NCBI GenBank assembly: GCA_050943735.1 | Contig: JBMNPT010000003.1 | Span: 183,343 to 247,342, forward strand | Direction of reading: 5' to 3' | DNA: 64,000 bases | Origin: JBMNPT01 sp050943735 | Lineage (GTDB): Bacteria; Bacillota; Clostridia; Oscillospirales; RGIG577 | Part shown: piece by piece, positions 1-8,835 of the stretch | How positions within the stretch are numbered: position 1 is the stretch's first letter | How the letters are laid out: each line of letters opens with the position of its first letter | Translations under genes and position numbers: made by a program | The notes under the pieces: generated by a model | Told to the model about the DNA's origin: nothing | Seen by the model: only the letters and a program-made list of their open reading frames with translations | The model's database searches: none

Positions 1-101
1 ATGTGAATGTCCCACACTTCAATCTTCTTTTTGCCCACCAGGGTGAGCAGCAGTTCCAGCGGTCCGTCAAAAACCTCCAGATGAAAAGACAACTGTTCCA
101 T
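1..101 (-). CDS. scpA: Segregation and condensation protein A, N-terminal part (cut by window edge)
   Basis: Only the first 33 codons are present; the gene continues past base 1. The frame begins MEQLSFHLEVFDGP and continues LELLLTLVGKKKIEVWDI, which is the characteristic ScpA kleisin N-terminus that binds the SMC coiled-coil neck. ScpA, ScpB and SMC form the bacterial condensin that organises and segregates the chromosome. The ATG (99-101) overlaps the TGA of the upstream protease gene by one base, so the two are probably co-transcribed and translationally coupled. The M50 protease-scpA-scpB arrangement is common in Firmicutes. The identity is firm for so short a piece because the motif is distinctive. 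Confidence 0.85.
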   Translation of the reverse strand, partial: MEQLSFHLEVFDGPLELLLTLVGKKKIEVWDIH

Positions 102-751
102 CAGAATAACCCCAAAAACAGATTGATCAGAAAAATCATTCCCTCCAGCACACCGTTTCGCAGATGGTAGAGCGGCGCGTTGAGAAAATCAAAATACAAC
201 AGCGCCAAAAGCAGAAGCTGTCCATATGCCTCATACCGCATCAGATTCATATACAGATCTTCGGGTAAAAAGGCTCCCAACACCTTGGAACCATCCAGCG
301 GCGGAATGGGAATCAGGTTGAACACCCCCAGACCGATATCTATGAGAGCCACATATTCCAGCAAATTGATCAGATACAGCACCGCGGGCACCTGCCAAAA
401 TCTTTCCGGCATAAAGTACACGCAAAGGCCATAGACAAACAGCGCCACAAAAGCGGTGACGAAATTGGTCATTGGGCCTGCCAAAGCCACCACCGCCATT
501 CCCTTTTTGGGATCGCGATAATAGTAGGGATTGACCGAAACGGGTTTGGCCCAGCCAAATCCCACCAGCAGCAGACACAGAGTACCAATCACATCCAGAT
601 GGGCCAATGGGTTCAGGGAAAGACGGCCTTCCATACGGGGAGTGGGATCTCCCATCCGGCTGGAAACATATCCATGGGCAAACTCATGAACTGTCAAGGC
701 CACCAGAACCGCCGGCAGTGTATAAATCAATGTGGAAATAGAAAAATGCAT
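101..751 (-). CDS. Site-2 protease family (M50) integral membrane metalloprotease
   Basis: A 216-residue polytopic membrane protein. The zinc-binding HEFAH motif (HExxH, residues 22-26) lies in the first hydrophobic segment, and the second M50 signature, NLIPIPPLDG, lies near residue 145. Several further hydrophobic helices follow. M50 proteases cleave transmembrane substrates inside the bilayer; this short single-domain type precedes scpA/scpB in many Firmicutes and its substrate is unknown. The start at 751 has an AAAAGGAA ribosome binding site about 9 bases upstream. A hairpin terminator at 821-850 separates it from the operon upstream, so it probably begins its own transcript with scpA. 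Confidence 0.9.
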   Translation of the reverse strand: MHFSISTLIYTLPAVLVALTVHEFAHGYVSSRMGDPTPRMEGRLSLNPLAHLDVIGTLCLLLVGFGWAKPVSVNPYYYRDPKKGMAVVALAGPMTNFVTAFVALFVYGLCVYFMPERFWQVPAVLYLINLLEYVALIDIGLGVFNLIPIPPLDGSKVLGAFLPEDLYMNLMRYEAYGQLLLLALLYFDFLNAPLYHLRNGVLEGMIFLINLFLGLF

Positions 752-820
752 AACTTCAATTCCTTTTCGGCTTTTTCCTCATTATACATGGATTTCCACC
801 CGAATACAACCCACAAAGCA

Positions 821-850
821 AAAGGCGTGGATTCCCAAATCCACGCCTTT
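821..850 (-). terminator. Intrinsic terminator after the MoxR operon
   Basis: A 12-bp perfect stem (821-832 with 839-850) with a 6-base loop, followed on the minus strand by TTTTGCTTTG. It lies directly after the stop codon of the membrane protein gene at 853 and before the M50 protease gene. Confidence 0.7.
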
Positions 851-852
851 TG

Positions 853-2163
853 TCACTGCCGCAGCCGACAGCTATTCAAAGTCCGCTCCAGTGTTCTGAC
901 TTCCGCAGAACTCAACCCCTGGGACTGGCCGCTGTAAAACAGTCGTTCCAGCTCCTGAGATAGAGCGACAATGGCATTGTCCGCCTCGCCGGGAGCAAAC
1001 AACGCTCCCCGTACTCTACGCAAATAATGAGCGGGAGATTCTCCCACTCCCCGGGGCTGCCCCGCCTGTTTGCCCCACGATTCAATCCGCAGCAAAATCC
1101 CCTGCGGTGTGTGCCGGTACACAATGCATTCCCAATGAAACCGCAGACGTCCCATCTGACGCTGCCACCACAGGCACAGCGACCGCCACAGGCCCCCGGT
1201 GCGCACCAGTTCTCCCTCCTGCAGAACTTCCGGTTCTGTCATTCGGAGGGTACGCAGTTTGCGGAAACGGTACAGCAGCCAGATCACTACTCCTACCACC
1301 ACAATGACGCCCACAATGGCCAGGATCATAAGCAAACCGGAATAATCCAGCTCTGTCTGCTGATTTTCCGAAGGTGTTAACGTAACCTCCTCCTGCGCCA
1401 TCAATTCTCCTCCATCTTCCGGCATGGGAACCAGCGAAAGCAAAAAATTGATCAGCGCCAAGATTCCCTTTCCCAACCACAGCAGCAATCCTCCTGCTGC
1501 CGAAACCGAAAAGGCAAACAATTCTCGTCCCGCGCTGGAAAATACCATCAGTCCGCCCACGACAAACAGCGCCAACAGCAATGCCACGCCAATGAGCAAA
1601 AGGGCTCCCTGATACCGGCTTCCTGCTACTTTGCTGCGATTCTCCGTCACCACCCGCATCAATACCAGTGAAATCAGATCACAGCAGATGGCGGTCATCA
1701 ATAGACCAAAACAAAGAGGAGGCAACGTAATCCCTCTGGTTTCCATACTAAGGAAAATGGCTACCAGCATGGTGGAAAACTCGGTATAAATCAACATCTG
1801 ATTGGGCTTGATTCCGTTTTGTGCCACCATATAGGCACGCATCACCGATCCTCCGAAAAACAAAGCCGCAAAAACATAGGCCATTGTACCTTGGGCATTG
1901 GTGAGGAATATACAACCAATCACCATCATCAGCAAACCACAAATCAGATTTCCACCAATGACACTGCTCACCGGCAGTGACCGGCGTTTGAGAAAGCAGT
2001 TGATCAAATAAATAACCAATATCATTCCCAACCAAGGCAGCGGTGAAAGGGTCATCTGCTGATCTGTCTGCAACAGAGAAAATAGCGCGTAGCCACTGGC
2101 CATATACGCAATATCGGTAAGAAGAGCGGTAGCTCCCACAAAATGAATGGCTTCCAGTCTCAT
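853..2163 (-). CDS. Polytopic membrane protein with C-terminal DUF4129-like domain, third gene of MoxR-DUF58 operon
   Basis: 436 residues. The first ~215 residues hold about seven hydrophobic helices, followed by a soluble stretch, another membrane helix near residue 275-295 (IVGVIVVVGVVIWLLYRF), and a cytosolic tail of about 130 residues. The tail contains GVGESPAHYLRRVR and ends in a helical segment like the DUF4129 domain found at the C-terminus of TgpA-type proteins. The usual third partner of MoxR-DUF58 operons is a membrane transglutaminase (TgpA); here no Cys-His-Asp transglutaminase core is visible, so this looks like a transglutaminase-less variant. Its ATG overlaps the DUF58 stop codon by four bases, with an AAGGAGGGG site. 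Role unknown, presumably cell envelope. Confidence 0.75.
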   Translation of the reverse strand: MRLEAIHFVGATALLTDIAYMASGYALFSLLQTDQQMTLSPLPWLGMILVIYLINCFLKRRSLPVSSVIGGNLICGLLMMVIGCIFLTNAQGTMAYVFAALFFGGSVMRAYMVAQNGIKPNQMLIYTEFSTMLVAIFLSMETRGITLPPLCFGLLMTAICCDLISLVLMRVVTENRSKVAGSRYQGALLLIGVALLLALFVVGGLMVFSSAGRELFAFSVSAAGGLLLWLGKGILALINFLLSLVPMPEDGGELMAQEEVTLTPSENQQTELDYSGLLMILAIVGVIVVVGVVIWLLYRFRKLRTLRMTEPEVLQEGELVRTGGLWRSLCLWWQRQMGRLRFHWECIVYRHTPQGILLRIESWGKQAGQPRGVGESPAHYLRRVRGALFAPGEADNAIVALSQELERLFYSGQSQGLSSAEVRTLERTLNSCRLRQ

Positions 2164-3419
2164 GCCACCCCTCCTTTCCGCAGAGAGGGCAACAGACGCT
2201 GACGGTATTCACCGGCAGATTCCTCCTGCCACACCAACAGTTCCAAACGACTTCCCCACCGTTCCAACAGCCGTTTGCACCCGCAAGAGGCCAAACTGCG
2301 TGTAACCAGATAAGCCTGTCCGCAAGTTTCCCGCAGATTCATTAGTTCTTCTTCCGCAAACAGGCAAGGTTCTCCTCGGTACTCCACCGCTGCCAAAGCA
2401 GTCAACAACTCGGGCGTCTGTTCAGCGCCCTTTTCCGGCGGCAAAATACGTCCCATTCGCCCCGAAACTCCAGGCAAGGCCAATCCACAGCACATTTCCC
2501 GCTGTTCTAAGCCCACAAAGAGAGACCCAACAATACTCAAAGTCTCTTCCAATTCCTCTTCCCACACTGTGATAATCTCCCGTTTGGAAGGCTCTTCCTG
2601 CACCACCTTTCGGAAAGATTGCAGGTCCACGATGAACAGTGAGGAGCGAGGCAGGATGGTTTCATATACATTGACCTGCAGCTTATCCTGCCGGGCAGCC
2701 AATCTCCAGTTGATGCGGCGCATGCTGTCCCCTGTCTGATACTCCCGATTGCTGCGCAGCAAGGTCTGATCCTCATAGAATCCGGAACTGCCTACAGAGG
2801 CCTGATACATATTCCGCACGAAAGGCGAACAATCCGCTTCCACCAGCTTGGGGAATACCACAAAGGAAGATGGATTGGGCAAATTGTATTCCCGATTCCG
2901 CACACTGAGACCAAAGCCATCACCAGAACAGGTGGTGACCTTCTCTAAAAAATAAATTCCTCTGCGGCGGGCCTCAAATTCCGTTTTCCACTCCAGCGTC
3001 TGATGCCACAGAATCCAGGTGAATTTTCTGCGGAATACCTCATATTCCTCACCTTTGGAAAAATCCCGATAGGGCTCTCGCTGAAACTTTCCAGAAGGCT
3101 CCACGCATCCATTTTCTGGTGCACGCAGCAATACATCCAGCCAAATCAAAGGCAGTAATTTATGATTTTCCACCTTAAACAGAACAGGTATAGAAGATCC
3201 TGGGAACACTCTGGCGTTCCGGCTGGAGATTTCCAGCCGCACATGCTTCATAGCGGTACGGCTCCATTGCCAAGCCATCAAAGAAAGCAGTGCTACAAAC
3301 AGCAGAAATGCCGCCAATTCCTGCATGGCAAAATAGTTGCTCACCAAAGCCAGCACCAGCAGAACACAAACTGCCTGCGGACTGGCAAAGGTGCTGGAAA
3401 AAATCTGATTAGTTTCCAT
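2160..3419 (-). CDS. DUF58 domain-containing protein
   Basis: 419 residues. Two closely spaced hydrophobic helices at the N-terminus (about 14-50) anchor it. A beta-rich region follows, then the DUF58 hallmark MRRINWRLAARQDKL near residue 235, and a von Willebrand-like C-terminal part. DUF58 proteins accompany MoxR AAA+ ATPases and probably act as their partner or substrate adaptor at the membrane. The start overlaps the end of moxR by 11 bases and has GGGAGG 9 bases upstream, so the pair is tightly coupled. Assignment to the family is secure; biochemical role is not established. Confidence 0.88.
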   Translation of the reverse strand: METNQIFSSTFASPQAVCVLLVLALVSNYFAMQELAAFLLFVALLSLMAWQWSRTAMKHVRLEISSRNARVFPGSSIPVLFKVENHKLLPLIWLDVLLRAPENGCVEPSGKFQREPYRDFSKGEEYEVFRRKFTWILWHQTLEWKTEFEARRRGIYFLEKVTTCSGDGFGLSVRNREYNLPNPSSFVVFPKLVEADCSPFVRNMYQASVGSSGFYEDQTLLRSNREYQTGDSMRRINWRLAARQDKLQVNVYETILPRSSLFIVDLQSFRKVVQEEPSKREIITVWEEELEETLSIVGSLFVGLEQREMCCGLALPGVSGRMGRILPPEKGAEQTPELLTALAAVEYRGEPCLFAEEELMNLRETCGQAYLVTRSLASCGCKRLLERWGSRLELLVWQEESAGEYRQRLLPSLRKGGVA

Positions 3420-4377
3420 GGAACAGATCCTCCCGGGCCGGAGGCACCGGCGTTTCAGCCAGAATTTGTCCTATGATTTCCTCCGCAGTGGTGCCGGCAA
3501 AACGGGCTTCACTGGATACCTGCACCCGATGAACCAGTATGGAAGGCGCAATGGCTTGAATGTCATCGGGAGTGACATACTCCCGGCCCTGCATGGCGGC
3601 CCAGGCCTTGCCGGCCCGATACAGCGACCGGGATGCCCGAGGGCTGGCTCCGCTGCGCAGCAGCTTGTTTTCTCTTGTACGGTGTACCAACTCCACCAGA
3701 TAAGCGGACACCATATCGCTCACATGGACCTGGCTGATGGCCTGTTGTAATTCCACAAGTTCCTGGGGAGAGGTCACCGCCTGCACCTGTTCAAAGGGAA
3801 TTCCATCTCCCAGATTGGCCAGCATGTTCTGTTCCTCCTGTGCGGTAGGATATCCCAGCGACAGCTTCACCAAAAAGCGGTCCATCTGCGCGGCAGGCAG
3901 TTGGAAGGTACTCTCGCTCTCCACAGGATTTTGGGTGGCCATCACCAAGAATGGCTGGGGCAATGTCCGGCTTTCTCCATCCACCGTCACCTGACGTTCT
4001 TCCATGGCCTCCAGTAGTGCGGACTGCGTCCGAGGGATGGCTCGGTTGATTTCATCCGCCAACAGGATATTGGTGTTTACCGGCCCTTCCATAAATTGAA
4101 ATTCCCGGGTCTTCTGATTGAAAATATTCATGCCAATGATGTCCGAAGGCAGCAAATCCGGTGTAAACTGCACTCTTCGGAAGGAACATCCCAATGCAAT
4201 GGACAGTGCCTTGACCAGTGTGGTTTTCCCACTGCCTGGCAAATCATCCAGCAGGATATGTCCATCTGCCAGTACCGCCATCACAATCAACTGAATTTGA
4301 TTGTGTTTGCCCACAATAATTTTTTCCACTTCGGTGGTAAGTCCTTCCGCTGTTTTGACCACTTGCTGCATGTCCAT
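3409..4377 (-). CDS. MoxR family AAA+ ATPase
   Basis: 322 residues from the ATG at 4377, which is chosen because GGGAGG sits 7 bases before it; a more upstream in-frame ATG lies before that site. Walker A is GSGKTTLVK, Walker B is ILLADEINRA, and sensor 1 is ATQNP, in the order expected of MoxR. MoxR ATPases are chaperone-like and act with VWA or DUF58 proteins on folding or maturation of partner complexes. It is the first gene of a three-gene operon with DUF58 and membrane proteins, transcribed from the promoter at 4410-4438. Confidence 0.93.
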   Translation of the reverse strand: MDMQQVVKTAEGLTTEVEKIIVGKHNQIQLIVMAVLADGHILLDDLPGSGKTTLVKALSIALGCSFRRVQFTPDLLPSDIIGMNIFNQKTREFQFMEGPVNTNILLADEINRAIPRTQSALLEAMEERQVTVDGESRTLPQPFLVMATQNPVESESTFQLPAAQMDRFLVKLSLGYPTAQEEQNMLANLGDGIPFEQVQAVTSPQELVELQQAISQVHVSDMVSAYLVELVHRTRENKLLRSGASPRASRSLYRAGKAWAAMQGREYVTPDDIQAIAPSILVHRVQVSSEARFAGTTAEEIIGQILAETPVPPAREDLFHGN

Positions 4378-4409
4378 GTGAGTTCCTCCCATTTGTAGTA
4401 GTAAATTTA

Positions 4410-4438
4410 ATTTTACTATCTATTTTGACAAAAAACAA
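4410..4438 (-). promoter_or_regulatory. Sigma-A promoter of the MoxR operon
   Basis: TTGTTT (-35, 4433-4438) and TAAAAT (-10, 4410-4415) are separated by 17 bases on the minus strand, about 30 bases before the moxR ribosome binding site. Confidence 0.6.
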
Positions 4439-4471
4439 TGATGAAATTGTAAATTTTTGTAAATAAGTAAA

Positions 4472-4496
4472 AAAACAGGGGTATTTCCCCTGTTTT
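4472..4496 (-). terminator. Intrinsic terminator after thiD
   Basis: A 10-bp stem AAAACAGGGG/CCCCTGTTTT with a TATTT loop, with runs of A and T on both sides; on the minus strand seven T residues follow. It abuts the thiD stop codon. Confidence 0.75.
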
Positions 4497-4499
4497 TTG

Positions 4500-5309
4500 T
4501 CACTGAATATGTTCGTCAAACGCAAAAAAATGGTGAACCGGTCCGCAGCCATGCCCCAGCGAAAAACTGTGGCGAATGGCCTGGGTGATGTACTCTTTGG
4601 CCAGACGTACTGCCTCTTCCACCGGATGCCCCTGCGCCAGATAAGAGGCGATGGCGGAAGAAATGGTACAGCCGGTACCGTGGGTATTGCTGCTGGAAAT
4701 CCGTTCTTGACGGAATACCACCTCTGTTCCATCCTGTCCCATCAGCAAATCGTCTGCAGTATCCTCAAAATGGCCGCCTTTCATCAGCACATACTGAGTG
4801 CCCATGGACAAAATGGCCTGCCCGGCTTTGCGCATATCCTCCAGATTGTGAATCTTCATCCCACTGATTTCTTCTGCCTCGGGAATGTTGGGAGTGAGTA
4901 GATACGCCAGCGGAATCATACGCCGCTTTACACTGTCCACCGCGTCCTTCTGCAGCAGATAATATCCGCTTTTGGAAATCATCACCGGATCCACTACAAT
5001 GCGCTTGTGGCCCAATTTTCCCAGTGTGTCCGCAATGGTATCAATGATTTCTGGGCTGGACACCATGCCAATCTTAATGGCATCAGGCACAATGTCTTCA
5101 AATACCACTTCGATCTGCCGACGAATGATATCGGCAGGAAGATTGAACACATCATACACCGCCACAGTGTTTTGTGCAGTAATGGCAGTGATTACACTCA
5201 TTCCATAGGTGCCGGTGGCGCTGAACGCCTTCAAATCGGCCTGAATTCCCGCCCCGCCCGAGGAATCCGACCCAGCGATGGTCAAACAAGTTTTTCCATA
5301 GTTGCTCAT
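4500..5309 (-). CDS. thiD: Hydroxymethylpyrimidine/phosphomethylpyrimidine kinase
   Basis: 269 residues from the ATG at 5309, preceded by AGGAGGAAG at 6 bases. The N-terminus TIAGSDSSGGAGIQADLKAF is the ribokinase-fold signature of ThiD, and NTHGTGCTISSAIASYLA near residue 210 is the phosphate-binding anion hole. The enzyme phosphorylates HMP and HMP-P to HMP-PP for thiamine synthesis; in Firmicutes close paralogues act on pyridoxal (PdxK), so some B6 kinase activity is possible. It stands alone between two terminators with no other thi gene nearby and no TPP riboswitch in the 60-base gap before it, which suggests either use in salvage or constitutive expression. Confidence 0.88.
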   Translation of the reverse strand: MSNYGKTCLTIAGSDSSGGAGIQADLKAFSATGTYGMSVITAITAQNTVAVYDVFNLPADIIRRQIEVVFEDIVPDAIKIGMVSSPEIIDTIADTLGKLGHKRIVVDPVMISKSGYYLLQKDAVDSVKRRMIPLAYLLTPNIPEAEEISGMKIHNLEDMRKAGQAILSMGTQYVLMKGGHFEDTADDLLMGQDGTEVVFRQERISSSNTHGTGCTISSAIASYLAQGHPVEEAVRLAKEYITQAIRHSFSLGHGCGPVHHFFAFDEHIQ

Positions 5310-5340
5310 GGCACTTCCTCCTTTTGTGCGTACAGACAAA

Positions 5341-5363
5341 AACTCCGGAATGATTCCGGAGTT
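5341..5363 (-). terminator. Intrinsic terminator after clpX
   Basis: AACTCCGGAA/TTCCGGAGTT, a 10-bp perfect stem with a 3-base loop, followed on the minus strand by TTTTT. It lies 8 bases after the clpX stop and separates clpX from thiD. Confidence 0.75.
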
Positions 5364-5370
5364 TTCAATG

Positions 5371-6642
5371 TCATTGGATCTTTTTCAAATCTTCCAGCAG
5401 ATTGATGTACTCCTTCTTGGGCTCTTCCCCGTCTGTAATGAAGCCCTTGGTAATGGTTACCTTGGAGAGATTGGGTTCCGAGGGAGCCTCATACATCAGC
5501 TTGGTCATGCGTTCTTCAATGATGGAGCGCAGGCCGCGGGCTCCGGTATCCCGTTTGGACGCCTTTTCCGCTATGGCTTCCAGCGCGTCCTCGTCAAACT
5601 CCAAATCAATGCCGTCGATGTTGAACAGGTACTGATACTGCTTAGTGATGGCATTTTTGGGTTCGGTGAGAATCTTCATAAAGGCCTTTTTATCCAGCCG
5701 GTCTAAACTCACCATCATAGGCATACGACCCACCAGTTCGGGAATCAATCCAAATTTCACCAGATCGTGGGCTTCAATTTGAGAGAGGATTTCACTGAGT
5801 TCCTTATCCTGTTTGCTCTTCACTTCTGCGCCAAAACCCAGCCCCTGCTTGCCGGCCCGTTTTTCGATGATCTTCTCAATCCCGTCAAATGCACCGCCGC
5901 AGATAAACAGAATGTTGCGGGTGTTGAGCTGGATGAACTCCTGCTGGGGATGTTTCCGTCCGCCCTGAGGAGGCACATTGGCCACCGTTCCCTCCAGGAT
6001 TTTCAACAGGGCCTGCTGTACGCCCTCACCGCTCACATCTCGGGTGATGGACGGGTTTTCGCTCTTTCGAGCAATCTTGTCAATTTCATCCACATAGATG
6101 ATGCCCCGTTCGGCCAGTTCCACGTCGTAATCCGCCGCTTGAATCAGCTTGAGCAGGATGTTCTCCACATCCTCGCCCACATAACCCGCCTCTGTGAGGG
6201 TGGTGGCGTCCGCAATGGCAAAGGGCACTTCCAGCACCTTGGCCAACGTCTGAGCCAGCAGGGTCTTTCCGCTGCCGGTGGGACCCAGCATGAGAATATT
6301 GCTCTTTTGCAGTTCAATGTCCCCTTCGCCCATCAGGTTGGTGCCAATACGCTTATAGTGATTATAGACCGCCACCGCCAGAGCGATTTTGGCCTGATCC
6401 TGTCCGATGACATATTCATCCAGAAACGCCTTGATCTCCCGGGGTTTGGGAATCTCATCATAATTCATCTCGGGCGCTTTACCGGAAGCAGGCAATGTCT
6501 GATCCTCTTTGAGAATGCTGTTGCAGATTTCCACGCATTCGTTGCAGATATATGCCTCATATCCAGAAATAATCCGCCGCACCTGATCTTTGGTTTTGCC
6601 GCAAAAAGAGCAGCGGATTTCCATTTCGTCATGCGTACTCAT
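5371..6642 (-). CDS. clpX: ATP-dependent Clp protease ATP-binding subunit ClpX
   Basis: 423 residues, usual length. The N-terminal zinc-binding domain has Cys11, Cys14, Cys33 and Cys36. Walker A is GPTGSGKT, the ClpX pore loop is GYVGEDVE, Walker B is IIYVDEIDKIA, and RDVSGEGVQQ is present. The ClpP-docking loop appears as GLGFG. ClpX unfolds tagged substrates and feeds them into ClpP. The gene follows clpP and tig on the same strand in the order tig-clpP-clpX that is widespread in Firmicutes, with a 30-base gap to clpP and GAGGTG before the ATG, so all three are probably expressed together. Confidence 0.98.
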   Translation of the reverse strand: MSTHDEMEIRCSFCGKTKDQVRRIISGYEAYICNECVEICNSILKEDQTLPASGKAPEMNYDEIPKPREIKAFLDEYVIGQDQAKIALAVAVYNHYKRIGTNLMGEGDIELQKSNILMLGPTGSGKTLLAQTLAKVLEVPFAIADATTLTEAGYVGEDVENILLKLIQAADYDVELAERGIIYVDEIDKIARKSENPSITRDVSGEGVQQALLKILEGTVANVPPQGGRKHPQQEFIQLNTRNILFICGGAFDGIEKIIEKRAGKQGLGFGAEVKSKQDKELSEILSQIEAHDLVKFGLIPELVGRMPMMVSLDRLDKKAFMKILTEPKNAITKQYQYLFNIDGIDLEFDEDALEAIAEKASKRDTGARGLRSIIEERMTKLMYEAPSEPNLSKVTITKGFITDGEEPKKEYINLLEDLKKIQ

Positions 6643-6672
6643 TTACACACCTCGTTTCCTTTGGCAGCCAGG

Positions 6673-7257
6673 TCATCTCTTTTCAATCACCCGGTCGATC
6701 AGGCCATACTCCAGCGCCTCCTGAGCGGTTTTGAAGTTGTCCCGTTCGGTATCTGCCTGAATGGTCTCCAGACTCTGCCCCGTCACCTGTGCCAGAATGG
6801 TATTGAGCTTGGCTTTGGTGCGCATCAGATGGTCCGCATGAATCTGAATGTCAGTGGCCTGTCCCTGCAGGCCGCCCATCAGCGGCTGATGGATCATGAT
6901 TTCACTGTTGGGCAGCGCCAGACGCTTACCCTTTGTGCCAGCTGCCAGCAAAAACGCTCCCATACTGGCCGCCATGCCCACACAGATGGTGGATACATCG
7001 CATTTGATATAGTTCATAGTATCATAGATGGCCATGCCTGCGGTAATAGAACCGCCGGGGCTGTTGATATACAGGCAGATGTCCTTATCCGGGTCCTGCC
7101 CTTCCAGAAACAGCAGCTGTGCCACTACCAGACTGGCCGTCACATCATTTACCTGATCGGACAAAAAGATGATCCGATCATTCAAAAGACGGGAGTAGAT
7201 GTCGTATGCTCGCTCGCCTCGGTTGGTCTGTTCAATTACGGTTGGTACCAATGCCAT
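6673..7257 (-). CDS. clpP: ATP-dependent Clp protease proteolytic subunit ClpP
   Basis: 194 residues from the ATG at 7257 (MALVPTVIEQTNRGERAYD), the normal length and N-terminus of ClpP; a longer in-frame extension upstream lacks similarity. The serine of the catalytic triad is in GMAASMGAF, the histidine in MIHQPLMGG, and the aspartate in TERDNF. The substrate-channel N-terminal loop and the IYINSPGGS oxyanion strand are intact. ClpP forms a 14-mer barrel capped by ClpX or ClpC. A GGAG site lies 12 bases before the start. Confidence 0.98.
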   Translation of the reverse strand: MALVPTVIEQTNRGERAYDIYSRLLNDRIIFLSDQVNDVTASLVVAQLLFLEGQDPDKDICLYINSPGGSITAGMAIYDTMNYIKCDVSTICVGMAASMGAFLLAAGTKGKRLALPNSEIMIHQPLMGGLQGQATDIQIHADHLMRTKAKLNTILAQVTGQSLETIQADTERDNFKTAQEALEYGLIDRVIEKR

Positions 7258-7373
7258 TTGTTGAGTCACTCCTTCATCCAATATGTACAGAATTTCTCTG
7301 TTACCCCCGTTTCCCCCTGTATAAGAGAGGAATGCCGCTTTGGCCACGGCATTCCCCCTGTTGCTCTATGGAA

Positions 7374-8750
7374 TTATTCCTCGGTCTTGGCTTCCTCCGC
7401 CTTGGCCTCTGCTGCAGCCTTCTCCACTTCAGCGTTGAGAGCGGCCTGACGGGCTTCATACTCTTCGGCGGTGATCTCAGCCACATCGGCGCTGTCCTTC
7501 ACCAGCTCCACAGCCTTGGCCACAGCCAGGTCCTTGCGCAGGTTCTCGGGGCTTACAAACATCTTGCACTGATCCACAGACACATTGTATGCCTCGGACA
7601 GCTTCTTGTACTCCTCTTCCACTGCCTCATCGGAAATCTGAATGTTTTCCAGAGCGGCAATCTTTTCCAGAGCCAGACGGGTACGCACCCGACGGTCTGC
7701 CTGATCGGCAAAGCTCTTGCGGAACATATCCATGGTGGAACCGGTGTACTGCAGATACATATCCAGGTTCATGCCCTGCATCTGCATCCGGTAATCCATA
7801 TCTCTGGCAATGTCATCCAGCTCGGACTCGATCATGCACTGGGGCACTTCCACCTTGGTGTTGTTGAGCATCTCGGTAATGAGAGCATCCTCCAGCATGT
7901 TCTGAGCGCCCTTGTCCTTGTTTTCCTGCAGCTTTCTGCGGATGTCGGCCTTGAACTCTTCCAGGGTGTCAAATTCGCTGACATCCTTGGCGAACTCATC
8001 GTCGATCTCATCCATCTCAGTGGTCTTCACTTCCAGCACCTTGCAAGCGAATACGGCGTCCTTGCCAGCCAGTTCCTTGGCGTGGTACTCTTCGGGGAAG
8101 GTCACCTTCACATCGCCTTCCTGACCGGCCACATAACCCACCAGCTGTTCCTCAAAGCCGGGGATGAACTGACCGCTGCCCAGCTTCAGGGTCTGGTTTT
8201 CAGCGGTGCCGCCCTCAAACTTTTCGCCGTCCACGCTGCCGGAGTAGTTCAGGGTCACAGTGTCGCCCATCTCGGCGGCGCGATCTACGGTCACCTGACG
8301 GGAATTGCGCATCTGGTACCGCTTGAGCTCGCTGTCAATCTCCTCATCGGATACGGTGAACAGCACCTTCTCTGCCTTGAGGCCCTTGTAAGCAGTCAGT
8401 TCCACTTCGGGCTTCACCGTTACAGTTGCCTTGATGGTCAGACCGTCGTCGTTGATCTCTTCAATGTCCACACTGGCTCTGTCCACAGGCTCAATGCCAG
8501 CCTCTTCCACAGCGGCAGCATAGGCGTCGGGATAGCAGATGTTCACAGCGTCCTCAAAGAACACACCCTCACCGTACAGCTTTTCAATCATCTTGCGGGG
8601 AGCCTTGCCCTTGCGGAAACCGGGTACGCTGATGTTCTTTACATTTTTCTTATATGCCTTTTCGGTGGCAGCGTCAAATTCCGCCTTGGGGACCGTAATA
8701 ACCAGTTCTACCGTATTTGTATCCTTTTTTTCAAAGTGCTTCAATGCCAT
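7374..8750 (-). CDS. tig: Trigger factor, ribosome-associated chaperone and peptidyl-prolyl isomerase
   Basis: 458 residues from the ATG at 8750, which has GGAGGAAG 6 bases upstream. The ribosome-binding region contains PGFRKGKAPRKMIEK near residues 40-55. The FKBP-type domain lies around residues 160-240, including GDTVTLNYSGSVDG and FEEQLVGY. The C-terminal chaperone arms end in an acidic Ala/Glu-rich tail (AEAKAEEAKTEE). Trigger factor binds ribosomal protein L23 and shields nascent chains. It leads the tig-clpP-clpX cluster. A 9-bp hairpin without a U-run sits in the gap before clpP (about 7331-7357). Confidence 0.97.
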   Translation of the reverse strand: MALKHFEKKDTNTVELVITVPKAEFDAATEKAYKKNVKNISVPGFRKGKAPRKMIEKLYGEGVFFEDAVNICYPDAYAAAVEEAGIEPVDRASVDIEEINDDGLTIKATVTVKPEVELTAYKGLKAEKVLFTVSDEEIDSELKRYQMRNSRQVTVDRAAEMGDTVTLNYSGSVDGEKFEGGTAENQTLKLGSGQFIPGFEEQLVGYVAGQEGDVKVTFPEEYHAKELAGKDAVFACKVLEVKTTEMDEIDDEFAKDVSEFDTLEEFKADIRRKLQENKDKGAQNMLEDALITEMLNNTKVEVPQCMIESELDDIARDMDYRMQMQGMNLDMYLQYTGSTMDMFRKSFADQADRRVRTRLALEKIAALENIQISDEAVEEEYKKLSEAYNVSVDQCKMFVSPENLRKDLAVAKAVELVKDSADVAEITAEEYEARQAALNAEVEKAAAEAKAEEAKTEE

Positions 8751-8835
8751 TTTAACTTCCTCCAATATGTAATATAGATTACCAACTTCAATAGTATACC
8801 ATATCCCATGCCGCCTTTGCAATGGCCAATCCACG

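Noticed and set aside
5300..5370. TPP riboswitch before thiD
   Set aside because: The gap is only about 60 bases, filled by the clpX terminator and the thiD ribosome binding site; no thi-box sequence is present.
7331..7357. Terminator between tig and clpP
   Set aside because: A 9-bp GGAATGCCG/CGGCATTCC stem exists but is followed by TCTCTTATAC, not a U-run; it is at most a processing or attenuating hairpin.
5767..7449. A 560-codon plus-strand open frame
   Set aside because: It is antisense to clpX and clpP, both with complete catalytic motifs, and has no similarity of its own or ribosome binding site. Long antisense frames are a by-product of codon bias.
7206..8777. A 523-codon plus-strand open frame
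   Set aside because: It is antisense to clpP and tig, with no recognisable motif; the minus-strand genes are certain.
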